64,000 bases of DNA from Epiperipatus broadwayi (Eukaryota; Onychophora; Udeonychophora; Euonychophora; Peripatidae): contig JAQFVV010012435.1 in the NCBI GenBank assembly GCA_028023455.1, forward strand, positions 248,001 to 312,000. Direction: 5' to 3'. A program made the translations under genes and the position numbers. The notes beneath the pieces were generated by a model. The model saw only the letters and a list, made by a program, of their open reading frames with translations, was not told the DNA's origin and did no database searches. The first letter of the stretch is position 1, and each line of letters begins with the position of its first letter. Below, in pieces: positions 1 through 11,499 of this stretch.

Positions 1-600
1 ATTAATTCTGTCAAAGAAAATTATTCATTTTTTAAATATGAATTCAAATTTGAATATAAAATGAGTACCAGTAAGTTTTGTATCAAAAATTCCAAGCAAA
101 AATGCACAAGATCAAATAATTGTTTTGGGTTTAAGAATATGAAGACTTTAGACTTTATTTTATAAATAAATATACAATAACATCACCGAATTATATTTTT
201 ATACACCAGCGGTATATGTTAAAAGTGGTAATAAAGTTTCAATTAAAAATTAACATTATTCCTGCAAGCAATTGCAAATTCATTCATTAAGCTATCTTTC
301 CTAAAGTAATCAATAGTGAAATATGAAAACTCCTCCCATTGTAATTTATCGCCCCCCCCCCCCAGTCTTCAAATTTATCTTAATAATCTTACCATCGATA
401 ATCATTAATAAATCAATTATGATAAGTTAATTTTATTCATATTAAACCAATTTGTTTAAATATCTTTTTCATGGCTTACTTTATATATATGTAAGTTAAT
501 GCTATTTTATGAAAATTATAATAATCAAACTAAAACGTACTTTTTAAAAAAATTGAAAATACTACATTATAGACAGTGAGAACATGCAAATGTTTTATTT
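1..600. other. AT-rich sequence without recognised gene
   Basis: No coding potential, tRNA-like promoter or repeat match to the rest of the window was seen. The one notable feature is a run of 12 C at about 352-363, unusual in such AT-rich DNA. The stretch ends where the trinucleotide tail of an RTE LINE begins. Confidence 0.5.
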
Positions 601-1131
601 TCATCATCATTTTCAACAATTATTAATCCACTGAAGAATGAAAGATTTTCCAAGTTTAATCTCCAAGTTTAATCCAATGTCTTTGATCCATAATCACTTT
701 CTCTACAACACACTATTGATATTTTTTATCTCTTTCACTATTTCGGATAGGATATCTTTCCAAGTCTTTTACAATTTTTTGGGTTCCATGTTAGGACTTT
801 AATTGACTGTTTGTTATTATTTCTTCTATCAACATGTCTTGTCCAGTTGTATTTCAGTTTTTTAATGATATCAATGATATTTATTTATTCTCTCACTGAT
901 GTATAGCATTTTCAATCTCTTCTTGATATTCTTAATCTACATCATTGCATAATTTGTTTAGTGATATGAAGCCTTAATATTGTTTTCTGTTAAGTTTCCA
1001 AATCTCAGATCCATAAGTAAGAAATGGTAAAACAGACATCTTTTCAAACATATAAGCACTCCATCCAAGTTTAATTCTAAAATTGATTTCAACCATTATG
1101 TTTTCACCTGTATTAACAATTTGACCAATCT

Positions 1132-1316
1132 AAGATCTAGGTGCAGTGCTCTCAGATCCAAGGCTCCTCAATGATGAAGGCCACAAGCCAGAAACTAGTC
1201 TGGGGATATTGGATAAGTAGGCACTAGATAGGGATTTTATGCACAAGCCTTCTGGCATCCATTGATTACTCTGATTGGCACAGGGTGGCACTACTGTATG
1301 GAGAGAGTTTTTGGCT
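1132..1316 (-). mobile_element. Foldback family A, half-element inside RTE
   Basis: This is one half of the family A repeat, running from the AAGATCTAGGTGCAGTGCTC core outward to the GGAGAGAG terminal motif. It is closely similar to the right half of the copy at 6005-6392. It lies inside the decayed RTE copy and is therefore younger than it. Only one arm is present, so this copy cannot fold into the usual hairpin. Confidence 0.75.
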
Positions 1317-1630
1317 TATCTATTTGAATTTGTTAACTTTTTCTAATTCGTCATTCTCAATCTTTATTTTCTTCTTTTAGAAAATCTATTGAACATTACT
1401 TTAATCTTTTTAGCATTAATCTTTAATTCTGATTTCTCTTCTGATGTTCTGAAGCATTATTTATAAAATAATGACATCACTTTTATTTCCTTAGCTCCCC
1501 ATTTTAAAGTACTTCTTGTAAAACTTTTATAGAAAGTTTTGGAGATATAGATTATTCTGTCGTACATCCTTCTTAATGTTATTATTTTTGTATTACCATT
1601 TAATCCAATCATAGCTATTGTATTTTTATT

Positions 1631-1710
1631 ATTTTTTATATGTCAAATGCGTTGACCGGGAAGCAAACCCAGGCCAACTGCTTGGAATTCTAACCACTAG
1701 GCCACCAATG
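1631..1710 (-). mobile_element. Short tRNA-derived SINE
   Basis: On the minus strand the segment begins GGTGGCCTAGTGGTTAGAA, which resembles a Pol III A box. It then has GGGTTTGCTTCCCGG, which resembles a B box, and ends in an A/T-rich tail. Similar copies occur at 8976, 10191, 27934, 44045 and 54329. It is a retroposed, tRNA-derived unit of only about 80-110 bp, inserted in the RTE copy. The anticodon arm is not tRNA-like, so this is not a working tRNA. Confidence 0.75.
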
Positions 1711-3550
1711 TATTTTTGCAAATATTTTTTCAGAATATGACAATATTCTAAGTCTATATCTTTATAATTCAATGGTTTAAACACTTTATAAATGCTTATA
1801 AAAATCAAATGTCTTTCATAATCTATAAATCCAAAGCATAATGACAATTCATATTCATTTATCTTTTCTATAACTTATTTCAATCCTTAGTTGAGATCCA
1901 TTATGCTAAATCCAGTTTTTTCTTTAGGTTGGTTAAAATCCAAAATGGCTGAATAAAAGTTGTAATTATTTTGATAAAGATTTAGTACAGAACCAATAGA
2001 AAGTTGTAGGTCTGTAATTTCTAGTATCTTCTTTATCACCTTTCTTAAATATCAATATTACTACTTCATTCTTCCAATTATCTTTTAGTCATTGGATATA
2101 TATCATTGTCAATATTTTTATTTTTTCAGCTGTTTCTTTTAAGATTTCAGTTATAAATCCATCATTACCTGAAACATTTCCTTTTTTCATAGATTTATTT
2201 GTGCACTTCTCCAGATAAAATGCAGGGCAATTCTGAAGCTGTAGTATTTATAGAGGATACTTTATTGTCTAGTTCTTTATTAGTAAATCTTTACAGAACC
2301 CACCCACATATTTTGTGATATTTTTTTTAATAGTTCCATCCTTTCTTTTTTTTCTAGTAATAACTATTTGTAAAATACCAATATGTTGCTTTACACTTTT
2401 GAGACTTTTATTTTCTTTATTGCTTTCCTTACCCATTCACAATTATATTTTTGTATAACAATATTAACTCTTTTTCGTCTTATTTTACAAAACTCTAAAT
2501 ATTTAATTATTCTTAATGGATCACTTTCAAAACTTTTTATATTCCTTCGTTTCTTCATACATTGTCATGTCTTGTTAAAAAATATACTGGTGAATTGTTT
2601 TTTTATTTGTACCAGCTCTTTTTCTTATAGTTCCTAATAGGGTGTCAGTTATCTTCTTATTACATTCAAGTTTGAATCACATCCAAAATCTATTAATATT
2701 TTAAAATGATTTTCCAGTTCTAATTTAAATTCATTAGGGTAATTCAGGATTAGAAATATCAATCTTTTAATATTGTGTTTCTTAATAATTTTGGTCGTTT
2801 AAGTTCTCAAACTTCAATTACTTCCTGTATTGAACTTATTAAGAACATTACAATCTTAAAATACATATTTTCTGTTAGTCAGAACATAATATAATTCTTC
2901 ATTCAGATGCTTTAAGAGTCGTTTCCATTTAGCATTTTTCTCAAAGAATAGATACATAATTTACAGTTTTCTTCCTGCAAATTCTACAAGTTCTTTCTCA
3001 TTTCTATCAATCTAACCAAATATACCCACAATACTTTCATCTTTCAATCATTTACTAATTTCAGTATTAAAGTCTCCCATTATATCCATATAAAAACCCT
3101 CTATTTCTCCATTACAATGAGAACTAATTGGAGCATAAACCGGAATTTCCTGCATTTGATATTTTCCATTAATTTGAATGATTAACCCTTCTACACTATC
3201 TGATGTACCAAATTTCTACAATGTTGTTTTTTACTTTTTATTTACAATGAAACTCATTGCACTTGTGTTTTCAATATTTGTGCTTTTATAGTTCACTTAA
3301 TATCATTTTTTTATACCACTTGCTTCTTTACTATGTCCCATTAACTGTTCAATAGTTTTTTCTTTGATTTCCTGCAGTCTTCCTTCATTTGAAAGTGATT
3401 CATAATTATCTAAATAAAAGTTCATCTTTAAATGGAAGTTTCATTTCATAATCAGGGCATTAGTACCCATGTCTTTTGCCACTAACTACCATCTTGGTTG
3501 ATGATTTTGCTCTTTCCTGGGAATAATGTCATGATTTGACTTGGTCTGCC

Positions 3551-4596
3551 ATGATTGTAAATATCAAAATATATATAAAAGTTCATTCATACCCACATTC
3601 TTTTCACCTTTAAGAAACTGAAATGATATTTCAATTAAGAACCATTAGGTGATTAACTAAAACGCTCATACTTTTACTTGTCCTTTACTCAGAGGTAAAA
3701 GGCCGCAAATTCATCCTGGCTGATGTAAGTTGGGGTGCAGCCTATCCATATTCGTTTACTATATGGATAATCATATAGCAATAACAATAGCATTGAAAAG
3801 AGTAAATGAAGTGGACATTTGCCCTATTTGGTTTCTTTATGTCCTTAAAAAGAAACCAAACAGCCTCCTTTCGTTTAACAGGAAACTCCTTTCTGCAACT
3901 ACGCAAATGTTTTACTGCCCTCTTAGTGTAAAATATTTTAGAATCTAAATATTTTAAATGTTATTATAAATTTTAATGAGACTTTTATATTTTAACATAA
4001 ACCTAAATAAATTTATATATATGTTAGCCAATCTTTAAAATATGAGTTCTGATTAAAAAAATAATAATACAAGATCTTAGGCATGAGTGGAGGAGATTGA
4101 ACAACAACAACAACAAAAAAGATCCCATACATGTTAATAATAATAAAAATATATTTGATATCTAATTAAAATTAGCCTGTATTTGAAATTAAGTAATAAC
4201 TTCTGACCGGATTAAAAAAATCTTGATAATTATTTGTGTGTTTATTTAATCTTTGACCTATTAAAAGGTAATATAAAGAACGTATGTATCAATTGTTAAT
4301 TTTTTATTAGGATAACTAAAATGTCATTCTATTTTTAAAATATTTCATATTAAATGCATTATATTTATTGTACTTTAAAGTATAAACTTTGTTTAAATTT
4401 ATAAATACTATGTGCAATGATATTTATTTAAAATAGTTGCAAACATTGTAGAGTTGTTGTTGCTTTTTAAAAAATATAAAATTCGTTCAACCAAATATTT
4501 CGAAACTTGTAAAAGAATAAGTATTTTTAGATAGTATTTATTTACAATGTATAGCTCTTAATTGTATATTAAAATAAAAAAAAACCCACAATATCA
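3551..4596. other. AT-rich sequence, no gene recognised
   Basis: This stretch has small simple repeats (ACA repeats near 4103) and a short TATCCATA/TATGGATA palindrome near 3746-3772. No tRNA-like promoter, LINE protein remnant or other coding signal was seen. Confidence 0.4.
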
Positions 4597-4856
4597 ATGG
4601 CCAGTGGTAAAAGCAGATTAACACTCACTTGACTAATCCAAATAACCTGGGCTATTTACCTTCCAGGTAATAATAGCTAAATACTCCTTTTCTAATCAAT
4701 ATTTGATGGCTATCTGGGTTAGTTGTGGGTTTTCCATTTCTTGTGGCCTAAGAACATTTCCAAGGTTCATACAACCCAGAGTTAAACCTTAGGTCATGAC
4801 ATATCAAACAGATGTGCTAATTGCTATACTACAAAACCTTTATATATACATCATTT
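4597..4856 (-). mobile_element. Degenerate tRNA-derived SINE
   Basis: On the minus strand the segment opens with GTAGTATAGCAATTAGCACA, which resembles the A box of a tRNA-derived SINE. About 50 bases later comes GGTTTAACTCTGGG, a weakened B box. An unrelated body of about 180 bp follows. It is a different family from the short SINE at 1631. The 3' limit is uncertain because no clean A tail or target duplication is visible. Confidence 0.5.
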
Positions 4857-5902
4857 CCCTTTACAAGCTTGCATTTCCTTAATAATTAACATTTTAAAAT
4901 TTAATTGTTATTGATAAAAATCTATATAAATATTATGGTAAAATATTTAGATTTTAATAGTGCTTAAATTTATCCAGCAGTTTTAAATAAATACAATATT
5001 AAGCCTGGCCGCACTTGTGTTTACGTCTGTGCATATATACACATATAAATGTAAAATCATTTTGTGAATAAAAGATGTATATATATATATATGTATTTAG
5101 TTCATCTATATATGCTGTTGGTTGTTGTTAATATCAAAGTTATTACCTACATACAATATGTTTTTCAAATGTTTGTTTTTTTCTCCAACATTTACACATC
5201 CCAACTTTAGATTGATCTCCACTTTCAAAACATAGTAGATATGATTCAGCGTAGTATTAGCACAAGTTTGATATTAGCAATAAGAATCCTCACATTTAGA
5301 TATATATATGTGAGATATATAATTTACATATACATAACTAAATGCAATTTGGCATAGAGTAAGGTTTTCTTTTAGTCTTTTACAATATTTTGAGATTGAG
5401 TTTAAAACGTCATCTATGTCAACATTACTTACTTCTTCTTTCATGTATGTTGTTGGCTTTCATCTCAGGATTTTGTCTAAGATAAACATTATGATTATTG
5501 ATGGCTCCAGAATGGAATAAATGGAATATAAAATTAAGAATCTAAGATTTTATATTCTTAATATTATTTTAAAAATAAGAGTCCAAAATATGTTCTTAAT
5601 ATTATTTTATAAGTAGTAATAAAATAATTATATCATTATTAAATGTTAAAGTTTACATTTATTAGAAATAGGGTATACAAAAGTGATATTTTAACCTGCA
5701 AACATTTTCTGTTCTAGGATTGATGAAAATTAAATTTAACTAACCCAATTCAAACATCTTTTAAAAATATACTTCTATATAGAAAAGATATCCTTGTTTT
5801 AAATAGAAAATTAATGAGAATTGCCCTCTTAATTAAAATAGGATCTACTGCTATTCTGATTTGATCTCCTCACCTCTTGTTTATTTTATAATTACATCAA
5901 CA
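4857..5902. other. AT-rich sequence with TA microsatellites
   Basis: This holds short (TA)n tracts near 5079-5093 and 5299-5337 and a locally repeated TATATTCTTAATATTATTTT motif near 5550-5620. No gene or recognised element was seen. Confidence 0.4.
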
Positions 5903-5950
5903 TCATCATCAACCATTATCAATCCACTGCAGGATAAAGGTCTCTCCATT
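5903..5950 (-). mobile_element. Extremely 5'-truncated RTE LINE tip
   Basis: About 48 bp match the extreme 3' end of the RTE family: a CATCATCATC tail followed by the CCACTGCAGGAT motif. The same motif occurs at 20510-20545 and 46545-46590. It encodes nothing. It is either a very short insertion or the remains of a longer one. Confidence 0.7.
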
Positions 5951-6004
5951 GTAGACCCAGGCTGCCATTTTATGATGACTTTTTATTTAGGTATTTACAA
6001 CTGA

Positions 6005-6392
6005 ACATCACATGATCACCATCTCATACTAGCACATAAATTGTTATTAAACAATTCAAAACAAAGCAAAACTCTCCATATAGTAGTGCCATCTTGTGCT
6101 AACAAGAGCAATCAATGGATGCCAGAAGGCTTATGCATAAAATCCCTATCTAGTTAGTGCCTACTCATCCAAGATCCTAAGATCTAGGTGCAGTGCTCTC
6201 AGATCCAAGGCTCCTCGCTGATGAAGGCCACAAGCCAGAAACTAGTCTGGGGATATTGGATGAGTAGGCACTAGATAGGGATTTTATGCACAAGCCTTCT
6301 GGCATCCATTGATTGCTCTTGTTAGCACAAGATGGCACTACTATATGGAGAGTTTTGCTTTGTTTTGAATTGTATTTACAACTGCAGATCAC
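6005..6392. mobile_element. Foldback family A, complete hairpin copy
   Basis: Two inverted arms of about 120 bp (roughly 6050-6175 and 6262-6388) enclose a core of about 85 bp that contains AAGATCTAGGTGCAGTGC. Arm landmarks are CAAAACTCTCCATA, ATCAATGGATGCCAGAAGG and CTACTCATCCAA. The two arms are nearly perfect complements. The outer CACATGATCACCATCTCA on the left is shared with other family A copies. It has no coding capacity. The structure fits a non-autonomous foldback or MITE-like element. Confidence 0.8.
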
Positions 6393-6660
6393 TTTCAAGT
6401 GAAGGAAGATTACAACAATTATAAAAAAAACTGTCTTATATTAAATGGGACATTATTGAACTTTGTGAAGTTAGAAGAAATGGTGAAGAAACAATCGATT
6501 TAAAAAGTGGACATGTACTTTACCATAAAGCCACAAATATTGGAAATACAAGTGGAATAGGATTCATTGTAAATAAAAAGTGGAAGAACAACATACATAC
6601 ATGTCATAAATTTTGAAATTAGAGAAAAACTCATTTGTAATTTGAGTTCATTTTAATTTA
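6393..6660 (+). pseudogene. RTE endonuclease-domain fragment
   Basis: Translation of the plus strand gives a recognisable piece of the RTE apurinic-like endonuclease. It contains KWDIIELCEVRRNGEE, followed by a GNTSGIGFIVNKKWKNNI block. The E of the CEVRR segment matches the position of the catalytic glutamate of the family (in the ..SEVR.. motif). A stop comes shortly after the second block. The fragment directly abuts the right arm of the family A hairpin, which suggests that family A inserted into, or broke up, a longer RTE copy. Confidence 0.7.
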
Positions 6661-7339
6661 ACCAAACCATTAAGTTTAGACTATATATTATTATGGATAG
6701 CTATGACTACTCATAATAATATACCAACATTATATATGTTTAATTGCATTGATGCACTCCTTAGATCTACAGTTTGACTGTTGGCATTTTCTTTTCACCA
6801 TTAGTTTAGAAACTCGAAACTCCTTTTTTTTTTGTAACATTAATATATATTCCAATTAACAATATAACTTATTTTACAGACTGATAGTCAAATTTTGACT
6901 AGTAATAAAGCTGTATTTCATATTTTTAGATTTATGTGACTCTAAATTGATGACAGAGGACCTATTAATTTTCATCCATAAAGAATGATATTTAATTCTT
7001 TTGGCCAAATTCTATTTAAAACTGATCATCAGTTTATGCCTCCCTTTCGTACAAAAATACTTGACTACACCCAGCACTATTTTTGTATATAAAGAATAAT
7101 TTATCTTTGAGAAAACTACTTAATTAACTATATAGTATCCCATTTTAATTGGTCCAGGAGACTGCACATGAATAAATATTCGAATTAATAAACAAATATC
7201 AACTTTTAATTACAAAATATTAATGCTTGCATATTAATAACTAATAATGGTAAAATTCTTATTGGCAACTAGATCATTTAAAAGTTATGACTAACATTAA
7301 AACAAAGTTACCAATCATCTTTCTATTGGAACACAATAT
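6661..7339. other. AT-rich sequence, nothing recognised
   Basis: No coding remnant, Pol III promoter-like motif or match to the repeat families of this window was seen. Confidence 0.4.
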
Positions 7340-7612
7340 ATGCCCTGCATGGACAGTTTGGTGCAGTTGATAGAGTATACAGCTTGGGATTGGAAGATCT
7401 CAGAATCGATTATGGCATTCACAGATTTAGTGCTAAAACTTCTTATGAACTCCAGGTCAATAAAATCAAATGCTTCTTTTATCCTGGGAAGTTTGGCACA
7501 ATTGGTAGAATATCCAACCTGGGATCAGGAAGTCCCAGGATCAGTTCAGGTACTTGAAATTCTGGCACTCAAATTTTTTATGAACTCCCAAGAAATAAAG
7601 CCACTAGCATAT
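7340..7612 (+). mobile_element. Tandem pair of tRNA-derived SINE copies
   Basis: Two related units lie head to tail, at about 7352-7475 and 7485-7610. Each opens with an A-box-like segment (GTTTGGTGCAGTTGATAGAG and GTTTGGCACAATTGGTAGAA). Each then runs through GGGATYRGRAG and ends near TTATGAACTCC followed by an AATAAA motif. The shared ending AATAAAGCCA also closes the copies at 10060 and 61655. The pair is either a dimeric SINE or two nested insertions. Confidence 0.6.
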
Positions 7613-8436
7613 ATATATATAGGACGTATCTGAACCACTTACTGATATATTACATTAGCAGTACTCTCTGTGGAATAAACATAATGTCTGAATAAAGCAT
7701 CATAGTTAAAATGTCATTCTCTTACCTATAAGTTTCATAGCTGTTAAGAGATTGACCTTTTCCCTATGCTGCTTTAATGAGATTTTATATTTATCCAATA
7801 GGAAGTGCTATTAAAATAATGTAATGGTAGGTGATATGGATATTTCTATATTTGAATTTTAGCTAGCAACAAGTTCTATTTCATGTATATATATGAACTT
7901 GTGTGTATAATATATATTTTCAGATTTATATATAAATGCACACTACTTGGATATGCAGTGGCAGAAATATATCTATTCAGGAGAAAGTTTGCATTTCTAA
8001 AACCTTTTAATCTTAGTACGCTTTTAATAAATATAAGTAAAAAAACAAATGATCCCCAAATTGGATTTCTGACAGAACCAGTTGCCACCAATTTGCTAGG
8101 GATAAATAATAAATTACTATGATAAAGGTACGTAAGAGCAAAGACCTGGGCGAATTGATGAATATTTTTTTCTGCCAGAAATGTATTTTGAGAATAATTT
8201 GCTTTTTCTATATGACTTTATCTATATATTTTAAAAATGTATTGAGTTTAGAAATTGTATGACATAGTAGATTTATCAAGTATGAACAAAACAATGTGGA
8301 TGGTCTCAAATGAATGGCATTTATGTTGGAATTTAATAATTAATATAATAAACTTTGACTTAAAAGTTTATATCTGGACTGGAAATTAAATAATTTATAG
8401 CCTAATAAAAATGTTTAGTAAATAATCTTTACTATT
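7613..8436. other. AT-rich sequence, no gene recognised
   Basis: This contains tracts of alternating TA and ordinary AT-rich sequence. Open frames here are short and lie over repeats; none shows a recognisable domain. Confidence 0.4.
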
Positions 8437-8444
8437 TATTAGAC

Positions 8445-8938
8445 CAGGGGTGGGTAATTGTTTTGGCTCGGGGGCTGCAGAGGTTGGTGGAGGGCCGCAT
8501 TGGGGGCCACTTTGTGGAAGCGAAGGTTAGTGGAGGGCCACACCGTTTTTCACGACACAATAAACACACTGCTTTATTCCCTGTATTACCAAATAAATAT
8601 TTATTTGTCCATTCTTCATTAAACAAATGACATTTATCACTGATTTTACATTTTTTCAGAGGGTTCATGGTTTCACTGAAGTTGGAAATGTATATATTTG
8701 CTAATGCAAAGACAAAATTGAAAGTAACCAGATCAACTGGAAAAGCATTGCACATCATATCTACACTGCACATGTGTATTGATATGGCCATCATAGTGGA
8801 AAATACGAGATGAATCTTCAGTCACACACAAAAAGGAAATCTCAATTCAAAGCAGATTTTTCTGATTGTCTTTGAGGGACCCATAAAACCTCTTAGCAGG
8901 CCACATGTGGCCCCCGGGCCGCTATTTGCCCACCCCTG
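8445..8938 (-). mobile_element. Internally deleted hAT transposon
   Basis: The element is 494 bp with terminal inverted repeats that start CAGGGGTGGG(T/C)AA. It is flanked on both sides by the perfect 8-bp duplication TATTAGAC (8437-8444 and 8939-8946). CAGGGGTGGGCAA ends and 8-bp duplications are typical of hAT transposons. The terminal regions are GC-rich against the AT-rich host DNA. On the minus strand the interior encodes the N-terminal part of a hAT transposase and then jumps straight to terminal sequence. It therefore looks like an internal-deletion derivative that would need a transposase from elsewhere. Confidence 0.9.
8543..8668 (-). pseudogene. hAT transposase N-terminal zinc-finger remnant
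   Basis: About 42 residues from an internal Met read as the start of a hAT transposase of the kind related to vertebrate ZBED5/GTF2IRD2-type proteins. A basic NPLKKCKISDKCHLF stretch is followed by NEEWTNKYLF and then AVCLLCREK. The CLLC pair fits the first two zinc ligands of the N-terminal finger. The second half of the finger and the whole catalytic domain are absent, because the frame runs into the terminal repeat after REKR. The upstream 42 codons in frame show no family similarity, so the internal Met at about 8668 is the more likely original start. Confidence 0.7.
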
Positions 8939-8975
8939 TATTAGACGATATGTCAAAATGAATGCATTTATGTAA

Positions 8976-9085
8976 CGTTTTTTTCCCCACATATATCATA
9001 GCATTGTCCGGGAGGCGAACACACAAACATCTGCAAACAACTACTTGCTTGCAAGAATGCTGCGCTGACCTCTCGGCTAGTAGTT
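8976..9085 (-). mobile_element. Short tRNA-derived SINE
   Basis: This copy lies 30 bp beyond the hAT element and shares the CATAGCAT..CCGGGA(G/A)GCGAAC block with the copy at 10191. The A-box end reads CTAGCCGAGAGGTCAGCGCAG on the minus strand. It has diverged more than the copies at 10191 and 27934. A T-rich tract at its left is the A tail in reverse. Confidence 0.7.
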
Positions 9086-10058
9086 AATATGCTTATTAAT
9101 GGTTAGGTGTTAGGTTTAGTGTTAAGGAAATCACATTTCTTGCATTACCATATCTATTTGTGCATAATTATGTACACACGTAAATCAAATATTCATCTAC
9201 ATTTGCAAATGCATATATTATGTATGACCTCGTGATACATTTTCATAATCATGTGATACACATATTTGTATATTATATAATTATGGGAATATATCTTGAA
9301 CACAGACATATTTTCGTAAGAATAATAAGAACAACTGTTATTAAATTTTTCGTTTTATTTTAGTGTATCCATTACAATACAAATATTTTTTTTTATTCAA
9401 GAGTCTAACAAATTTTTATATATTTTTTTGTTTTAATGATAAAAATATCTTAAGAACTTTTTTAAAAAGTTCCTTAAGTAATACTCGTGTATAGAGTAAT
9501 TTGAGGATAAGTATTGATTCTCAATAACTCTTTTTGCTCTAATAATTTTAATACGTTCACCTGTCTTTTTTTCTGTGAAATAGGATTATTATCACAAATA
9601 TTATTGATAGTGAAAATGCAATTTGTACAAACTATATTTAAACTTAGATTATTTTACTTTAAAAACAAAATAATAGAAATTCTTGAATTTCACATCGGAA
9701 TATTTTTTTAAAAAGTAAATGCCTCTATTCTAGATGTCTACTTGATAAATCTATTATACATTTTTTGCTAGACTGAATAATTATAAGATGTTTTATTTTA
9801 TTTTATTTTTTTTAAAAAAACTAAAAACAAAAGCATACAAGATTCAATTTTTTTTTTTTTTTGTATCAAAAGCATAACAGCATTTCCTGGTCTCAACTTG
9901 TTAATAACATGTATGTTTAAGAAAAAAAATGCCTTCATTTAAAAATCAAACTTTATTATTTGACAAACTCTTAGTTAATAAATAAAAACAAATAATTACA
10001 TTAAAAAGGTAAATTCGGCAATGTGAGAGATATTATATCACTAGATTCTTTAATCATG
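9086..10058. other. AT-rich sequence, no gene recognised
   Basis: This contains homopolymer T tracts (for example 9847-9862) and generally very low GC. No repeat relationship or coding signal was found. Confidence 0.4.
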
Positions 10059-10059
10059 C

Positions 10060-10182
10060 GCAGTTTGGTGTAGTGGTAGGGTATCAGAGTGTGGAAATCA
10101 AAATCTACAGATTATGACCAGTTGTGATATTTTCAGCACTTGAATTTCCGGTAAATTCCAACACAATAAAGCCATTTTTTAA
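10060..10182 (+). mobile_element. tRNA-derived SINE, AATAAAGCCA-ending family
   Basis: It begins CAGTTTGGTGTAGTGGTAGG, an A-box-like start, and ends ACAATAAAGCCA followed by a T/A run. The same head and ending are found in the dimer at 7340-7612 and at 61655. It is about 120 bp long, has no coding capacity and is moderately diverged. Confidence 0.65.
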
Positions 10183-10190
10183 AAAAGCTC

Positions 10191-10291
10191 TTTTTTTTTT
10201 CATGTGTCAAAGCATCGGCCGGGAAGCGAACCCACAAACCCGGAACAACTGCTTGTAAGGCAACTGTGCTGACCACTCGGCCACCAAAGCT
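10191..10291 (-). mobile_element. Short tRNA-derived SINE
   Basis: One of the best-preserved copies of this family. On the minus strand it has GGTGGCCGAGTGGTCAGC (A box), GGGTTCGCTTCCCGGCCG (B box), then GATGCTTTGACACATG and an A tail of about 10. It lies immediately downstream of the other SINE at 10060-10182, in the opposite orientation. The region between the two boxes does not form a tRNA anticodon arm. Confidence 0.8.
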
Positions 10292-10626
10292 TGACAAAAA
10301 ACTCTAGCTTATATAATATATGATAATAACAAAGTTAACTACAATAAATATGAGTAATTAGTGATCACAAGTAGTAATGGATTTAAGTCCTCATCCCAGA
10401 TGAGTTTTTGCCTTTTGTCTTTATCAATAAAAACATTTAAAATAATGTTATTATGTATTTAGAAACCACCTTTAATTCAATTTTAGTATTCATGCTAAAC
10501 CATGAAATCAAAACACTGTAGTGTTTTAAATCCAAGCTAATACCTTGGTTTAAAATCTTAAGATGTTTTTTGTCAAATTTAGATTTTATGGATACATTAT
10601 TTATAGTTTTGAATCTCAAGTTTTCA

Positions 10627-10654
10627 CTGATGATGACAAAACCCAGAACTGGTC
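10627..10654 (+). ncRNA. Degenerate hammerhead-like core
   Basis: The order CTGATGA, 12 bases, GAAC, TG, GTC matches the minimal hammerhead layout (CUGANGA, stem II, GAAA, very short stem III, GUC cleavage triplet) found in Penelope-like elements. One A of the GAAA box is missing and stem II does not pair convincingly. If it is a ribozyme at all it is probably dead. It may mark the end of an old retroelement. Confidence 0.25.
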
Positions 10655-10751
10655 TGAAAATAGAATTTAAATGCATTAACACCTATTAACCATTAATTAC
10701 TCAAGCTTATTTTAAATGGTGCTACAATAAAAAGGTACTCTTGATTTATTA

Positions 10752-10930
10752 GGAGAGATAACTGTTCTACAATTTTAAAAATGATAAACAGGGCATCTCA
10801 AAATAAAAATTGACTGTAGTGTTTTCACCCATTAAACAACACTCAATCTTCAAATATATTCTCTGGAGAAGGATCTTTGTCAATACAAAATAAATCCATT
10901 TAAAATTATTAATAACTGAAATACAGACTT
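10752..10930 (+). repeat. Interspersed repeat, second copy at 14119
   Basis: This segment of about 180 bp recurs in the same orientation at 14119-14293. It includes AAAATTGACTGTAGTGTTTT and GGAGAAGGATCTTT and ends in TTAATAACTGAAATACAG. The ending TTAATAACTGAAA.ACA also begins family B copies (28805, 63530), so the piece may be the outer part of a longer element. Confidence 0.75.
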
Positions 10931-11499
10931 ATTATTGAAACAGTATATTCCTGCCCTCATATATGTTTCAGCTATTTGTCCCCACAGACACATCTATGCC
11001 GGTTTTAAACACTCTCTAGTACATGTGTACATATATATCCACACAGTGATATATTCATTTACACAGTTATATAATTATTGTCACACATACATGCATATAT
11101 AAATGACTGTAATATTAATGTTTGTATAGATATATTGCAGCATTTATATTTTGTTTAATAAATAATATTGTATAAAATTTATTTTATTTAGAAAATGTAC
11201 AGTTAAATATTCGCTAAATAATCTTTAGCAAGTTTTATTTAGAAGAATTGTGAATACATGTGAAATTAACAAAATAGTGATAAAACAATTTAGAATAATT
11301 CTCAAGTTGATTGAATAGATAATTTAGAAATAAACCTTTAATTGACTTTTGTTCCCAAACTCATTACAATTGTAATGAATCTCTTTTTCCAGATTGAAAC
11401 CAGTAAAGATTTGGGCAATAAAATAAAAAAAGAACAGAGTCAAAGAAACTGACTGCTATAAAATTTAGAGGAAGTTTGAATTCTGGTTTAAAATAGATA

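Larger units (their letters stand above)
601..3550 (-). pseudogene. Decayed, nearly full-length RTE-type LINE
   Basis: Read on the minus strand, this is an old copy of the RTE retrotransposon whose better copy lies at 46528-48419. The 3' tail (ATGATGATGA) sits at 601. The C-terminal coding part follows to about 1110, then the reverse transcriptase; 2030-2100 reads as the region around KKGDKEDIRNYRPI. About 3200-3450 matches the endonuclease region that is also preserved at 6393-6660 (SFIVNKK-like). Frameshifts and stops are everywhere, so no protein can be made. The copy is interrupted by a family A fragment (1132-1316) and a tRNA-SINE (1631-1710), which shows it is older than both. The 5' limit is approximate because the N-terminal part is too decayed to place. 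The clade assignment is from protein motifs. Confidence 0.75.

Noticed and set aside
352-363. Poly-C run as a regulatory element
   Set aside because: Homopolymer with no associated gene or conserved context; a similar run at 63140 is equally isolated.
601-3550. Host gene with several exons on the minus strand
   Set aside because: Blocks of similarity follow the order of an RTE LINE with its 3' tail; the gaps are insertions and decay, not introns.
8432-8794. A 120-residue novel protein on the minus strand
   Set aside because: Only residues 43-84 are protein-like, and they are the start of a hAT transposase; the rest reads through transposon ends and flank.
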